Shown here: positions 1-7,452 of the stretch, piece by piece | How the letters are laid out: each line of letters opens with the position of its first letter | Position numbering within the stretch: position 1 is the first letter of the stretch | Assembly: GCA_016235445.1 (NCBI GenBank) | Contig: JACRLB010000029.1 | Location: 1-64,000, forward strand | Direction of reading: 5' to 3' | From: Chloroflexota bacterium | GTDB lineage: Bacteria > Chloroflexota > Anaerolineae > Anaerolineales > Villigracilaceae | Length of the DNA stretch: 64,000 bases | The notes under the pieces: generated by a model | The model's database searches: none | What the model was told of the DNA's origin: nothing | The model's input: the letters and a program-made list of their open reading frames with translations, nothing else | Translations under genes and position numbers: made by a program

Positions 1-114
1 TACAAAAAATGGAAACCCGTAACTCCTGCGATGGCGGCTGGCTTGACCGATCATGTTTGGACAATGGATGAATTGCTTAGTTTCCGCGTACCACCAAAAT
101 CACTATGGAAATGA
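1..114 (+). CDS. C-terminal end of a transposase (partial)
   Basis: An open frame runs in from the window edge and ends at TGA 112-114, giving 37 residues. It contains TPAMAAGLTDHVW followed by MDELLSFRVPP. From memory this resembles the C-terminus of IS1-like or integrase-core transposases found in Chloroflexota and cyanobacteria, where a W-x-(V/T)-TPAMAAG stretch precedes an HxW and an acidic/LL motif. The catalytic domain lies outside the window, so family and integrity cannot be judged. No terminal inverted repeat is evident just downstream. It could also be a solitary fragment of an old insertion. Confidence 0.55.
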   Translation, partial: YKKWKPVTPAMAAGLTDHVWTMDELLSFRVPPKSLWK

Positions 115-124
115 CCTTTCACTC

Positions 125-235
125 GTTACAGGGACACTACCGAATTTCTCGAATGAACGAATTTTGCGAATTTAAAAAGGTTTTTTCGTGTAATTCGCCT
201 TTTCGCGTAATTCGCGTTAAGATTTTCCTGACCTT
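125..235. repeat. AATTCGCG-type intergenic inverted repeat
   Basis: The left arm is rich in CGAA/CGAATT words and lacks long C runs. After a central AAAAAGGTTTTTT the right arm returns as TTCG/AATTCGCG words, so the two arms are imperfect reverse complements. The same vocabulary recurs at 968-1062 and inside the element at 50779-50966. It is non-coding and sits between the transposase remnant and the next gene. Confidence 0.5.
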
Positions 236-322
236 GGAAAAGCCATGATGACGCGGTGACTCTCATTTCCCCAAATCGCATTCTTTTAGTATAATTATGA
301 CAAATTTAGTCGGAGAACTCAT

Positions 323-622
323 ATGGATACGATTGACCCGCACAGCCTGACATACTTTCTTGATATTGTGCTTGTAATTAGCGCTTTTTTGGCATTATAT
401 TTTCGGCCGAAGATCGGCGGTCAACTGGCCGTTGGGTTGCGGTTGATCATGGTCGGTGTTTTCATTTTAGGGTTGACGCATTTAACTGATACCCTGCTCA
501 AGGATTTTATTGCTGTAATTGATGCAACCGCGCGCCCATTATTGCACCGCGGATTGAATGTTGCAGGATTTTTATTGATCTTTATTGGTTTCTTTCAGAT
601 GAGAAAAGCAATCGAGTCATAA
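323..622 (+). CDS. Small three-helix membrane protein, unknown function
   Basis: This 99-residue protein is mostly hydrophobic. Helices are visible near residues 10-27, 34-52 and 76-92, with charged turns between and a basic tail. The ATG follows GGAG at good spacing, and TATAAT lies at 290-295. The next gene starts 1 nt after its stop, so the two are almost certainly co-transcribed. I do not recognise the family. It could be a sensor- or flagellum-associated membrane subunit, but nothing in the sequence proves that. Confidence 0.6.
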   Translation: MDTIDPHSLTYFLDIVLVISAFLALYFRPKIGGQLAVGLRLIMVGVFILGLTHLTDTLLKDFIAVIDATARPLLHRGLNVAGFLLIFIGFFQMRKAIES

Positions 623-623
623 T

Positions 624-920
624 ATGGAACCCGACCTAAAAATTGACATTTATATTGAAGTGCTGACGGCCATCGTTCAGCGATTTTATAAACTTATGGG
701 AGAGCCCGCCCTTAAGTTGGCGCGCCGTGTGTATGGGTTGCACGTGGAAAGTGACGGCTCAGTGACTCGCTTTCAGGGGGATGGCATGATCATTGTGCAG
801 GGTCTGGTGGTTGAATATATGACCCTGCTTGGCGCGGAGGTTGTTCCACTTACACAGCGAGCCATTGGCCCTGCGCGAGAACGTAACCCCCATATAAAAT
901 TGCCAGCCATGTTGAACTAG
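624..920 (+). CDS. Small soluble protein, unknown function
   Basis: The protein has 98 residues, no signal peptide and no membrane segment. An N-terminal amphipathic helix contains IYIEVLTAIVQRFYKLMGE. It is followed by a short beta/alpha part with GDGMIIVQGLVVEYMTLLG. It begins 1 nt after the upstream membrane gene, probably by translational coupling because no independent ribosome site is obvious. The pair may act together at the membrane. The family is not recognised. Confidence 0.55.
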   Translation: MEPDLKIDIYIEVLTAIVQRFYKLMGEPALKLARRVYGLHVESDGSVTRFQGDGMIIVQGLVVEYMTLLGAEVVPLTQRAIGPARERNPHIKLPAMLN

Positions 921-967
921 ATTTTATAAAGTATGGCTCTATCGTTTTTAACGGGACAACTATTGCC

Positions 968-1062
968 AACTAAAAAAATCTGCCACGAATTTACCCTACT
1001 GATACGATGTCGCGAATTCACGCCAATTTTCAAACCAATTCGCGGAATTCGCGGCAAAAGGC
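968..1062. repeat. AATTCGCG-type intergenic repeat, second copy
   Basis: This stretch has GAATTCACGCC, CAATTCGCGG and AATTCGCGGC words facing ACGAATTTA and TGTCGCGAATTCA. It shares vocabulary with 125-235, and no gene overlaps it convincingly. Confidence 0.4.
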
Positions 1063-1111
1063 TTGTTGTTTGAAATTCAATCCCGCCAGAAACGGAAGAG
1101 CCTAAAGTATA

Positions 1112-1147
1112 AAACCCACCCACGAAGATTTTTTCGTGGGTGGGTTT
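1112..1147 (-). terminator. Rho-independent terminator, probably bidirectional
   Basis: A perfect 15-bp stem pairs AAACCCACCCACGAA with TTCGTGGGTGGGTTT around a 6-nt loop. It lies 15 nt past the stop of the minus-strand FeS gene, and T-rich sequence is present on both strands. Confidence 0.8.
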
Positions 1148-1162
1148 CTTTTATTCATTTTT

Positions 1163-3190
1163 TTACTTCAATCTCTCCGCCACGATCTCCGCCACATCTT
1201 TTACTTGAATATTTCCGCCATCTGCTTTGGATGCATCAGTCATCATCGTCAAGCAGAAGGGACATCCAACTGCAACCGTATCCGCCCCAGTGGACTTCGC
1301 CTCCGCAAACCTCGCCTCATTCACGCGACCCGAACCTGCTTCCTCTTCCTTCCACATTTGCGCGCCGCCTGCGCCACAGCAGAAGGACTTGGCGGAATTA
1401 CGCGGCATTTCGATGGTCAACGCCCCTGTTGCGTGGAGCGTGTCACGTGGGGCGTTTATTTCCTTATTGTGCCTCCCCAAATAACACGGGTCGTGGAATG
1501 TCACTGAAAACTGCTCACTGCTCACTTCCAAACTGATCTTCCCCGCGCCCACCAACTCATTGATCAACTGCGTATGGTGAATCACCTGATAATTCCCACC
1601 GAAGGCAGGGTATTCATTCTTGATGGTGTGCAAACAATGCGGGCAGGTCGTCACGATTCGTTTCGGGGCAACGTCATTCAGAATTTCAACGTTCTGCGAA
1701 GCGAGGCCGAAGAAAATATCTTCGCGGCCCGCGCGTCTTGCAGAATCACCTGTGCATGATTCGTTCTTGCCAAGCACCGCGTAATTGACTCCCGCCGCGT
1801 TCAGAATCTTTGCAAAGGCCTGCGCGGTCTTTTGCGCGCGCGCGTCTGTTGCGGGGGCACAGCCAACCCACCATAAAATTTCGGGTTCAGCGTTTTGCTC
1901 AACCGTCGGCACGCTCATGCCTTCGGCCCATTTCATGCGGTCTGCTTGCGAAACATTCCACGGGTTCTGGTTGCGTTCCATTCCCTTGAAAGCGGATTCC
2001 AGCTGCTTCGGGAATGCGCTTTCCATCATCGAAAGATTTCTGCGGATGTCGAGAATGTCTCGCATGGGTTCGTTGCCCACGGGGCAAATGTCCACGCATG
2101 CGCCGCAGGATGTGCAAGCCCAGATCGCTTCTTCCGAAATCAATTCCGTCATTGCAATATCAGTCGTGCCGCCGTTGTTGAAGTGATAACGCTTGTTAAT
2201 TTCCAACGCGGCGGGCGAAAGCAATTTGCCTGTGTTGTACGCGGGGCAAACTTCCTGACAGCGAAAGCACATGATGCAGGCGTAGCTATCCATGATCTGC
2301 TCCCAGCCGAGGTCCTTCATTTTGGCCGCGCCAAATTGTTCGATGCTCTGGTCGTCGAGATTGATGTAACTTAATTCGCCAATCGATTTTCTTTCGGGCT
2401 TCAATGCAAAATTCAACGGCGCGAAGAAAAGATGAATATGTTTTGAATACGGGAAGTAGGGCAGGAAGGCGACGACTGCGCCAATCGACAGCCAAAACGC
2501 GATGTGTTCGCCAATTTCTAATAGGATTGGAGAAGAATGTGTGAACAAGCTTGCAAAAGACGATGTGAATGGTTGCCATGGATCAGGGAACGCGTAAATA
2601 AAATCTCCTGGAATTTGATTCGACCATGCAACTGGTAAGGCAAGGTGAAAACTCTCTCCCAAAAACCGCATTGAGTTATGCACAAAGATAAACATGGCGA
2701 CGATTGCTGAATCACGCAGGATGCCAAACCGCGCCTTGGGATGCAGAAGAGTCGTCTCGCGCGTGGATAGAGTCGCAGGTCGTAGGACGAAGCGCCGAAA
2801 TGCCATCGCCAGGATGCCCACAATGATCGCAACGTTTGCAATATCCGCAAGAAATCTGTATGAGTTTCCAAACCATCCCAAATGATAATCAAGCAGCCTG
2901 AAATTTGTGTAGGCGTAGATCAAATCAGCCAGGTTGATCAGAAGAAAAGATAGAAAACCCCAGCCGATGAGCGCGTGCAAAATGGACGGCCACAAACGGA
3001 AACGAAAAACGGGTTGAAAAAAACCCACTTTGAGGATGAGTTCTCCAATCCGTTTTGTGATGAGCGACCAGTTTATTTTCCCCTGTCCGCTGAAGATGTG
3101 AGCGACGATCTTCATCACGCCGCGATAGGTGAAGTAAAGCGAAACGAGGGTTGCGACTACGAAGAGGATTTTTTCTACAAGGGTAAGCAT
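1163..3190 (-). CDS. Membrane-bound FeS oxidoreductase, HdrD/GlpC/FadF-like
   Basis: The protein has about 675 residues. The N-terminal 290 residues carry several membrane helices like the nitrate-reductase gamma/HdrE fold. Next come two ferredoxin-type 4Fe4S motifs (CIMCFRCQEVCP and CTSCGACVDICP), then two cysteine-rich CCG-type domains with CPHC, CYLG, FCCGAGG and CPFC. In related proteins this layout passes electrons between a soluble donor, often ETF, and membrane quinone. I chose the ATG at 3190 because GGAGG lies 5 nt upstream; an upstream in-frame start at 3217 has no such site. A short SSEQFSV stretch before the second CCG domain is encoded by an intergenic-type repeat (see findings). 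No ETF genes are nearby. Confidence 0.85.
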   Translation of the reverse strand: MLTLVEKILFVVATLVSLYFTYRGVMKIVAHIFSGQGKINWSLITKRIGELILKVGFFQPVFRFRLWPSILHALIGWGFLSFLLINLADLIYAYTNFRLLDYHLGWFGNSYRFLADIANVAIIVGILAMAFRRFVLRPATLSTRETTLLHPKARFGILRDSAIVAMFIFVHNSMRFLGESFHLALPVAWSNQIPGDFIYAFPDPWQPFTSSFASLFTHSSPILLEIGEHIAFWLSIGAVVAFLPYFPYSKHIHLFFAPLNFALKPERKSIGELSYINLDDQSIEQFGAAKMKDLGWEQIMDSYACIMCFRCQEVCPAYNTGKLLSPAALEINKRYHFNNGGTTDIAMTELISEEAIWACTSCGACVDICPVGNEPMRDILDIRRNLSMMESAFPKQLESAFKGMERNQNPWNVSQADRMKWAEGMSVPTVEQNAEPEILWWVGCAPATDARAQKTAQAFAKILNAAGVNYAVLGKNESCTGDSARRAGREDIFFGLASQNVEILNDVAPKRIVTTCPHCLHTIKNEYPAFGGNYQVIHHTQLINELVGAGKISLEVSSEQFSVTFHDPCYLGRHNKEINAPRDTLHATGALTIEMPRNSAKSFCCGAGGAQMWKEEEAGSGRVNEARFAEAKSTGADTVAVGCPFCLTMMTDASKADGGNIQVKDVAEIVAERLK
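1501..1525. repeat. Repeat copy inside the FeS oxidoreductase coding sequence
   Basis: On the minus strand this reads GTGAGCAGTGAGCAGTTTTC and encodes SSEQFSV in frame. The same 24-mer, with one or two changes, is at 48058-48081 inside another gene. The tandem AGTGAGC pattern looks like captured intergenic repeat rather than family-conserved sequence. Confidence 0.5.
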
Positions 3191-3207
3191 GGAAGCCTCC
3201 GATTTTT

Positions 3208-3236
3208 TATACCGCAAATAAATTTTGCGGTACTTG
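3208..3236. repeat. Short PAL-H copy
   Basis: ACCGCAAATAAATTTTGCGGTAC is a short copy of the GTACCGC/GCGGTAC palindrome, located just upstream of the FeS oxidoreductase start. Longer copies lie at 25122-25191, 53590-53670 and 54015-54061. Confidence 0.5.
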
Positions 3237-3276
3237 GTTTGTTAAGTTTAGCACAAGTTCGAAACGAACAAACCTG

Positions 3277-4185
3277 CTACTTGTCACCTTCTGCACAGCG
3301 AAAGCCACGACTCAACCCCGCAGATTGTGGCTCGTGGCGATAGCGGGCGGTGACTACGATCTCATTCTTGTCTTCATTATAGGAGCCACTACGCAGGGAA
3401 TGTTCGGTTCCAGTCTCTGGGCCTGTTGGGTTGGCGTATGGGGTTGTCAAATAGTAATCCTCGCCATACCAATCTGCGACCCATTCGCGGGCATTCCCAG
3501 ACATGTTCAACGCGCCGTACGGACTTGCCCCCAGCGGGTAGCGGTAGATGGATACCAGTTCATGAATCATGCTTGCGCTGAAATTTGCGAGGCGCGCGTT
3601 TGGCGCTTCTCCTCCCCAGGGATAGGGACGCCCATCCGTGCCGCGCGCGGCTTTTTCCCATTGCGCTTCGGTTGGCAGACGCCTGCCCGCCCATTGACAA
3701 TACGCATTCGCCTGACCCCACGTGACGTAGGTGACGGGGTGATTTCGATAAATCCAATTCTGGTAATTAATATTATCGGAAACCAATTCTGTGCATTTGC
3801 CCGCCTGAATGCACTTTAAGTACATGGCATTGCTGACTTCATATTTATCCATCCAAAACGCATCGAGGAGGACGATGTGCAGGGGCGAATCGGCGTTCTT
3901 GCGGGTTTCTCCCTTGCCCATTAAGAAATTCCCTTCAGGCACGTAGACCTGCGCCATGCCATCCAGCGCGGATGTTTTTTCATCAATTGGTACAACGGAG
4001 GATTTCCTGCCTACGTTGAAGGAGGCGAGGTCGAGGCGGACTTTTTCCATGGTCAACGCGCCGTTTTGGTAGGAGTTGTAGAAGCGGATGAGGATATCCA
4101 AATTCCAGGTGGAAATGCCAGCCATGAAAATAAAAAGAGATAAAAGCAGGGAGAGATAAAATTTTTTGTTTTTGAATAATTTCAT
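3277..4185 (-). CDS. Membrane-anchored FGE/SUMF1-fold protein
   Basis: The protein has 302 residues, with one N-terminal membrane helix at residues 8-25. An FGE-sulfatase (SUMF1) domain fills roughly residues 75-300. Family motifs are GNFLMG, a DAFWMDKYEVSNAMY stretch, PVTYVTWGQANAYCQWAGRRLPTEAQWEKAARG, YPWGGE and a C-terminal RGFRCA. True formylglycine-generating enzymes carry a reactive cysteine pair shortly before GFRCA. Here that stretch (SGSYNEDKN to RYRHEP) has no cysteine, so conversion of sulfatase cysteines is unlikely. The domain may instead bind or modify another ligand. The only sulfatase seen (42200-43534) is far away. Confidence 0.8.
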   Translation of the reverse strand: MKLFKNKKFYLSLLLSLFIFMAGISTWNLDILIRFYNSYQNGALTMEKVRLDLASFNVGRKSSVVPIDEKTSALDGMAQVYVPEGNFLMGKGETRKNADSPLHIVLLDAFWMDKYEVSNAMYLKCIQAGKCTELVSDNINYQNWIYRNHPVTYVTWGQANAYCQWAGRRLPTEAQWEKAARGTDGRPYPWGGEAPNARLANFSASMIHELVSIYRYPLGASPYGALNMSGNAREWVADWYGEDYYLTTPYANPTGPETGTEHSLRSGSYNEDKNEIVVTARYRHEPQSAGLSRGFRCAEGDK

Positions 4186-4201
4186 TCAAGATTTGCCTTT
4201 G

Positions 4202-4466
4202 TTTGACAATGTCACATTTCAAACCTTTTACCACAAAGTCCACAAAGGGGCACAAAGGAGAGCAAAAGCCTAAATACGAAGGGTTCCTTTGTGGTTTTGC
4301 ACTTTGGTTTCAGAGAGCGTTTCTTAACTCTCTTTTTGGACACGGACTCCGCGGAACGAACGGATTTTCACGGAAAACCTTTTGAAAAGTCTGTGTTTGT
4401 CCGTGTTGTCCGTCGAATCCGTGTACTTAAGAAACAGTCTCTCAGTCTTAATGTGACATTGTCAAA
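4202..4466. mobile_element. PAL-A element, copy 1, carrying a nested PAL-B
   Basis: Perfect 17-bp terminal inverted repeats (TTTGACAATGTCACATT and its complement at 4450-4466) bound 265 bp. CTTTG flanks both sides at 4197-4201 and 4467-4471, a possible target duplication. The interior has CCACAAAG words that match the copy at 15155-15333. It encodes no protein, so it is MITE-like. A PAL-B element is inserted near its right end. Confidence 0.75.
4312..4445. mobile_element. PAL-B element, copy 1, nested inside PAL-A
   Basis: The ends AGAGAGCGTTTCTTAA and TTAAGAAACAGTCTCT are 16-bp inverted repeats with two mismatches. The interior has TCCGTG/CACGGA words. Relative to the other PAL-A copy, this segment interrupts the sequence between TTTGGTTTC and TCTTAATGTGAC. 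Confidence 0.7.
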
Positions 4467-4582
4467 CTTTGTTGTTTTGGTAATTCTGCCTGATTTTACA
4501 CGGGTTTGACAAGCTGTACATCGACGAGCGATTGCCGGGAGATTGGAGTAAAATAACCCAAACCTATCTGGGAGACTGTGAC

Positions 4583-5284
4583 ATGCCAAAGACAAAACGC
4601 ACTAAAATGGACAAAGCGATTGTGATCGCTTTAATTGGACTGGCTGGAACAGTAATTGCAGCCTTGATCGCCAGCCCGGTCATTGGCGTATGGCTTGCGA
4701 AAACTCCCGCCGCAGAAACTGCCAATACCTCGAGCCAAACCAAAGAACTTGTTTTTGACAATGATTTTGAAAACGGGGAAGTCACTGGTTTTTATATCAG
4801 CAATGATAATTGGCAGGTGATAAAAGACGGGGGGAATTCCGTGCTTGAAATCAGCGGGACTGCAAGCGGAAACACAACTGCTTCATTTGGATCGAACGTT
4901 TTTTCAGACGGCGTCATCGAATTTCGAATCAAATTCAAGAACTTCGACGGCTTTATTTTGACCTTCCGTTCTTCGAATGGACAAACCTACACGTTATATC
5001 TGGCGCCGGCTGACGGGGAAGTCAAACTTGGCTACGGAAGCGCGGCAAAGGACTGGAATTTGGAGCCCTTCCAAAATGGCGTGAGTCTCCTAAACTTCAG
5101 CGAGGATGTTTGGTACGATGTGAAACTGGAAGCTTTGAACGATCAAATGACTTTATGGGTGGGTGGAAATAAAACTCTTTCGAGTCAGGATTCAAGGTTA
5201 CGACAAGGCGGGTTGGAGTTTGCGGTTCAGTATGATGGAACCGTGTTCCTCGATAATGTGAAAGTTTATGAATTTGTTCATTGA
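4583..5284 (+). CDS. Membrane-anchored LamG/concanavalin-like protein
   Basis: The protein has 233 residues: a short basic cytoplasmic tail (MPKTKRTK), one helix at about residues 12-37, then an extracytoplasmic beta-rich domain. The pattern of FDNDFENG, a VIEFRIKFKN strand, a DVWYDVKLEALND strand and a final FLDNVKVYEF resembles 3-keto-disaccharide-hydrolase/LamG jelly-rolls that bind glycans. No catalytic residues can be assigned. I chose the ATG at 4583 because GGGAG precedes it; an earlier in-frame start at 4532 lacks a site and would add residues before the anchor. Confidence 0.65.
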   Translation: MPKTKRTKMDKAIVIALIGLAGTVIAALIASPVIGVWLAKTPAAETANTSSQTKELVFDNDFENGEVTGFYISNDNWQVIKDGGNSVLEISGTASGNTTASFGSNVFSDGVIEFRIKFKNFDGFILTFRSSNGQTYTLYLAPADGEVKLGYGSAAKDWNLEPFQNGVSLLNFSEDVWYDVKLEALNDQMTLWVGGNKTLSSQDSRLRQGGLEFAVQYDGTVFLDNVKVYEFVH

Positions 5285-5352
5285 TTGAATAGACAGAAAA
5301 GTCTCCCCGAGTTTTTTTCTTACAGCATGATGGAGTTGCAATTTGCGGGCCT

Positions 5353-5637
5353 TCAACTAACTTCGAGCTGAATGACCACATTGTCGCCTACTTCAAGGTT
5401 TTCCGATTTTTGGACGCTCATTTTAATAGGCACAAGGTAGCGGCCCTCTTTGGGGAACAGGGAGGTCTTCCATTCAGTTTTGCCGATCCGTACGTGGACA
5501 GGGATTACTCCCCAACCATATGTGACCATGGCCGAGATCGCTTTCAAGTCACGACTCTGCTCTTCTGGGACGGCAACAAAGAGAAAGGGGGCTGGACCGC
5601 GCCAATAGATAATTTTGCCTTTGAATTCGATGGTCAT
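5353..5637 (-). CDS. DUF1905 domain protein
   Basis: The protein has 94 residues, a single small beta-barrel-like domain. The DUF1905 signature is visible: FKGKIIYWRGPAPFLFVAVP near the start, then GWGVIPVHVRIGKTEWKTSLFP and a KEGRYLVPIK stretch. The final part VGDNVVIQLEV also fits. Function is unknown for the family. It is cytoplasmic, with no signal or membrane segment. It lies head-to-tail with the next minus-strand gene, 57 nt apart. Confidence 0.8.
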   Translation of the reverse strand: MTIEFKGKIIYWRGPAPFLFVAVPEEQSRDLKAISAMVTYGWGVIPVHVRIGKTEWKTSLFPKEGRYLVPIKMSVQKSENLEVGDNVVIQLEVS

Positions 5638-5694
5638 TGGCCTAGTATATCAAACGACGCCCAACGACTTGCGCGCGCGGAACTTCCCATTTTG

Positions 5695-5931
5695 CTATGT
5701 TGCGCTGTCGATTTTTCCAAGCACATCAGTCCATACCGCTTTTGCAACCTGCTGAAACAGGAGTACTCTTTCGGGACGTGAAAACGGTCGGTTCTCTTTG
5801 CCCAATTCCTTTTCAAAAAATTGCTTCAATATTTCAACTATCTGGTTGTCAACCTCGTTCTGTTGCGCATGGCGGATCATCCCTTTCAAAAGGTCATCGT
5901 AAGAGTCTGAATATTGATAAGAGTTGAACAT
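5695..5931 (-). CDS. Small hypothetical protein
   Basis: The protein has 78 residues, is charged and predicted helical, with no signal or membrane segment. AAGGA precedes the ATG at good spacing. It contains ILKQFFEKELGKENRPFSRPERVLLFQQVAKAVW, a helix-turn-helix-like arrangement without a clear DNA-binding signature. It is probably co-transcribed with the DUF1905 gene downstream. The family is not recognised. Confidence 0.5.
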   Translation of the reverse strand: MFNSYQYSDSYDDLLKGMIRHAQQNEVDNQIVEILKQFFEKELGKENRPFSRPERVLLFQQVAKAVWTDVLGKIDSAT

Positions 5932-6245
5932 GAATTTAATCCTTTTTAAGTTGCTCGCTTTGGCAGAAGTTAATTGTCAGTAGATCACGAAAACGTAGTA
6001 ACAACTTTAGTCGTTTCAGTAAAAAGCGACTAAAGCCGCCGCTACGAAACCTTTTCGTGAGGTACTGATTGTAGACTCAACAAGCAAATTAACGAGGCTT
6101 GATACAATGGTCTCGGCGAAGCCGCCTAATGGTTTGCGTTCGCGGAGCATGGCGCGCGCCGCGAAGCGGCAGTCCCCAGCGTCAGATGCGCGCTTTGTTG
6201 GCACGCTTTCTTTGACCGCAATACTTTGTCATTTTTAGTTCACGT
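5932..6245. other. Intergenic stretch with one hairpin repeat
   Basis: About 310 nt hold no convincing gene. A hairpin with stem CTTTAGTCG/CGACTAAAG lies at 6006-6034. The rest includes a GC-rich segment (6110-6205) with GGCGCGCGCCGCG but no start/ribosome-site combination and no recognised RNA. Confidence 0.5.
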
Positions 6246-6752
6246 TTAGCGGTATATGCGGGCACAATCAATAGGCAATTCAACCTCGCCTAAGTCTTGT
6301 GTTTCGTTTTCTATGACGGTAATTGAAGGTACAGTATAAGAGGCGGGTATTTCAGAAAAAGCAACACCAAAATATAAACTATAGACACCTGGATCAATAT
6401 TATTGAAAAATACTCGGCTCTCTGTATCTGTTACATCGTTTGCTACAGGAGAATATGTCATACTTTGATAATTAGCCAGGATTAGTGAGATGGGATACTT
6501 GCTGCCCACAGGCATATAAGCAGTAAATCCTTGAGGATTTGCCAGGAAACAAGAAATTTGTAGGGAAATACTGCCTTTGCCCTGCAATGGAGTAGGAAAT
6601 GGTGTCATTGCTGGGGTTCCAGTAGGTTCAGGCGTAAAAGTTGTAGTAGATGTAGATGTTGGAGTGTTAGTTGCTGGAGTAAAGGCGTTTGAACATGAAA
6701 CTAAGAACAAGGAAACTGTGATGGAAAGAAAAACAAAACTTATTGTTTTCAT
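6246..6752 (-). CDS. Lipoprotein, unknown function
   Basis: The protein has 168 residues. A signal peptide of about 19 residues ends in the lipobox FLVSC. A Thr/Pro/Ser linker (TPTSTSTTTFTPEPTGTP) leads into a domain of about 110 residues predicted to be beta-rich. That domain contains FFNNIDPGVYSLYFGV, like carboxypeptidase-regulatory/transthyretin-like Ig modules, and two cysteines that may pair. I chose ATG 6752 because GAAGGATG lies upstream; the in-frame extension to 6821 would put 23 non-signal residues before the signal. It should be lipid-anchored at the outer face of the membrane. Confidence 0.65.
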   Translation of the reverse strand: MKTISFVFLSITVSLFLVSCSNAFTPATNTPTSTSTTTFTPEPTGTPAMTPFPTPLQGKGSISLQISCFLANPQGFTAYMPVGSKYPISLILANYQSMTYSPVANDVTDTESRVFFNNIDPGVYSLYFGVAFSEIPASYTVPSITVIENETQDLGEVELPIDCARIYR

Positions 6753-6861
6753 TTCATCCTTCTTTCTAAATGTAGTTAGAGGCTTGCCGTTTGCGGGCCA
6801 ACTACAGTTTATACAACACACTACATACCTCCCTCAATCTTCCACATCTGCATTATAAACC

Positions 6862-6920
6862 CTCGACGCAATCCTCAATCCCCAATCTCCATCCCTAATC
6901 TCTAATCTCCCTCTCCACGA
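6862..6920. repeat. G-poor CTAATCTC-type low-complexity tract
   Basis: CAATCC, CCAATCTCC and CTAATCTCT words repeat for about 55 nt with almost no G. This is one arm of the kind of word-repeat seen elsewhere as inverted pairs. It lies just upstream of the next gene's promoter. Confidence 0.4.
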
Positions 6921-6956
6921 CCCTCCAATCTTTCTGAGTACCTCGTGCCCGCAGGG

Positions 6957-6962
6957 TATAAT
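6957..6962 (+). promoter_or_regulatory. Sigma-70 -10 box giving a likely leaderless start
   Basis: TATAAT lies only 7 nt before the ATG at 6970, so transcription would start at or next to the A of the start codon. No Shine-Dalgarno sequence is present. The -35 is weak. Confidence 0.5.
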
Positions 6963-6969
6963 CCCACGC

Positions 6970-7362
6970 ATGGAATTTTTCTTCCCCGAAGACAACCTCA
7001 CCCGCGCAGTCCCTGAAGAAACGAAGATTGCCACCCTCTCCGCCCAAGCCTATCCCGATGGCCGCCGTCTGCGCGTCAACCTCGAAGTCACCCCTTTTCA
7101 AAAGCGGCCTTACATTGAAATCACCCTCCACAACGCGGATGGGGATGAAGTCGCCTCCACCAACATCGTCGAACCGATGAGCTGGAAACTCGAATTCACC
7201 ATGCACCTGCGCGGCGAACTCAAGAATCCATACACCCTCAACGCGAGACTGTACTACCCCGACGGCCCTTCCGACGAACCGCATCAATTCTCTTTCGATG
7301 TGGAATCCGCGCCCCCGACATCGACTGCCGCTCAGGACGCGCCTGAAACTGATTCTAATTAA
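6970..7362 (+). CDS. Hypothetical beta-sandwich protein
   Basis: The protein has 130 residues and no signal peptide. A region of about 100 residues is beta-rich with alternating hydrophobics (RRLRVNLEVTPFQKRPYIEITL, then EFTMHLRG and FSFDVES). It looks like an Ig-like or C2-like sandwich. The C-terminal 20 residues are disordered (PPTSTAAQDAPETDSN). The ATG follows a -10 box by 7 nt with no ribosome site, suggesting leaderless translation. The family is not recognised. Confidence 0.6.
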   Translation: MEFFFPEDNLTRAVPEETKIATLSAQAYPDGRRLRVNLEVTPFQKRPYIEITLHNADGDEVASTNIVEPMSWKLEFTMHLRGELKNPYTLNARLYYPDGPSDEPHQFSFDVESAPPTSTAAQDAPETDSN

Positions 7363-7452
7363 TTGACATTTCCCATGCCTTTGCATTCCCCTGCTCTCCA
7401 CACGAGAATATTCACGGCATTAAAAAATTTGCCTGTACTCGCGCACATCAAC

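Noticed and set aside
1063-1536. Plus-strand ORF of 157 codons
   Set aside because: It runs through the terminator and opposite the well-supported FeS oxidoreductase; composition is Ser/Pro/Arg-rich shadow coding.
6085-6245. Possible small RNA or short gene in a GC-rich intergenic stretch
   Set aside because: No promoter, terminator, ribosome site or conserved motif can be seen.
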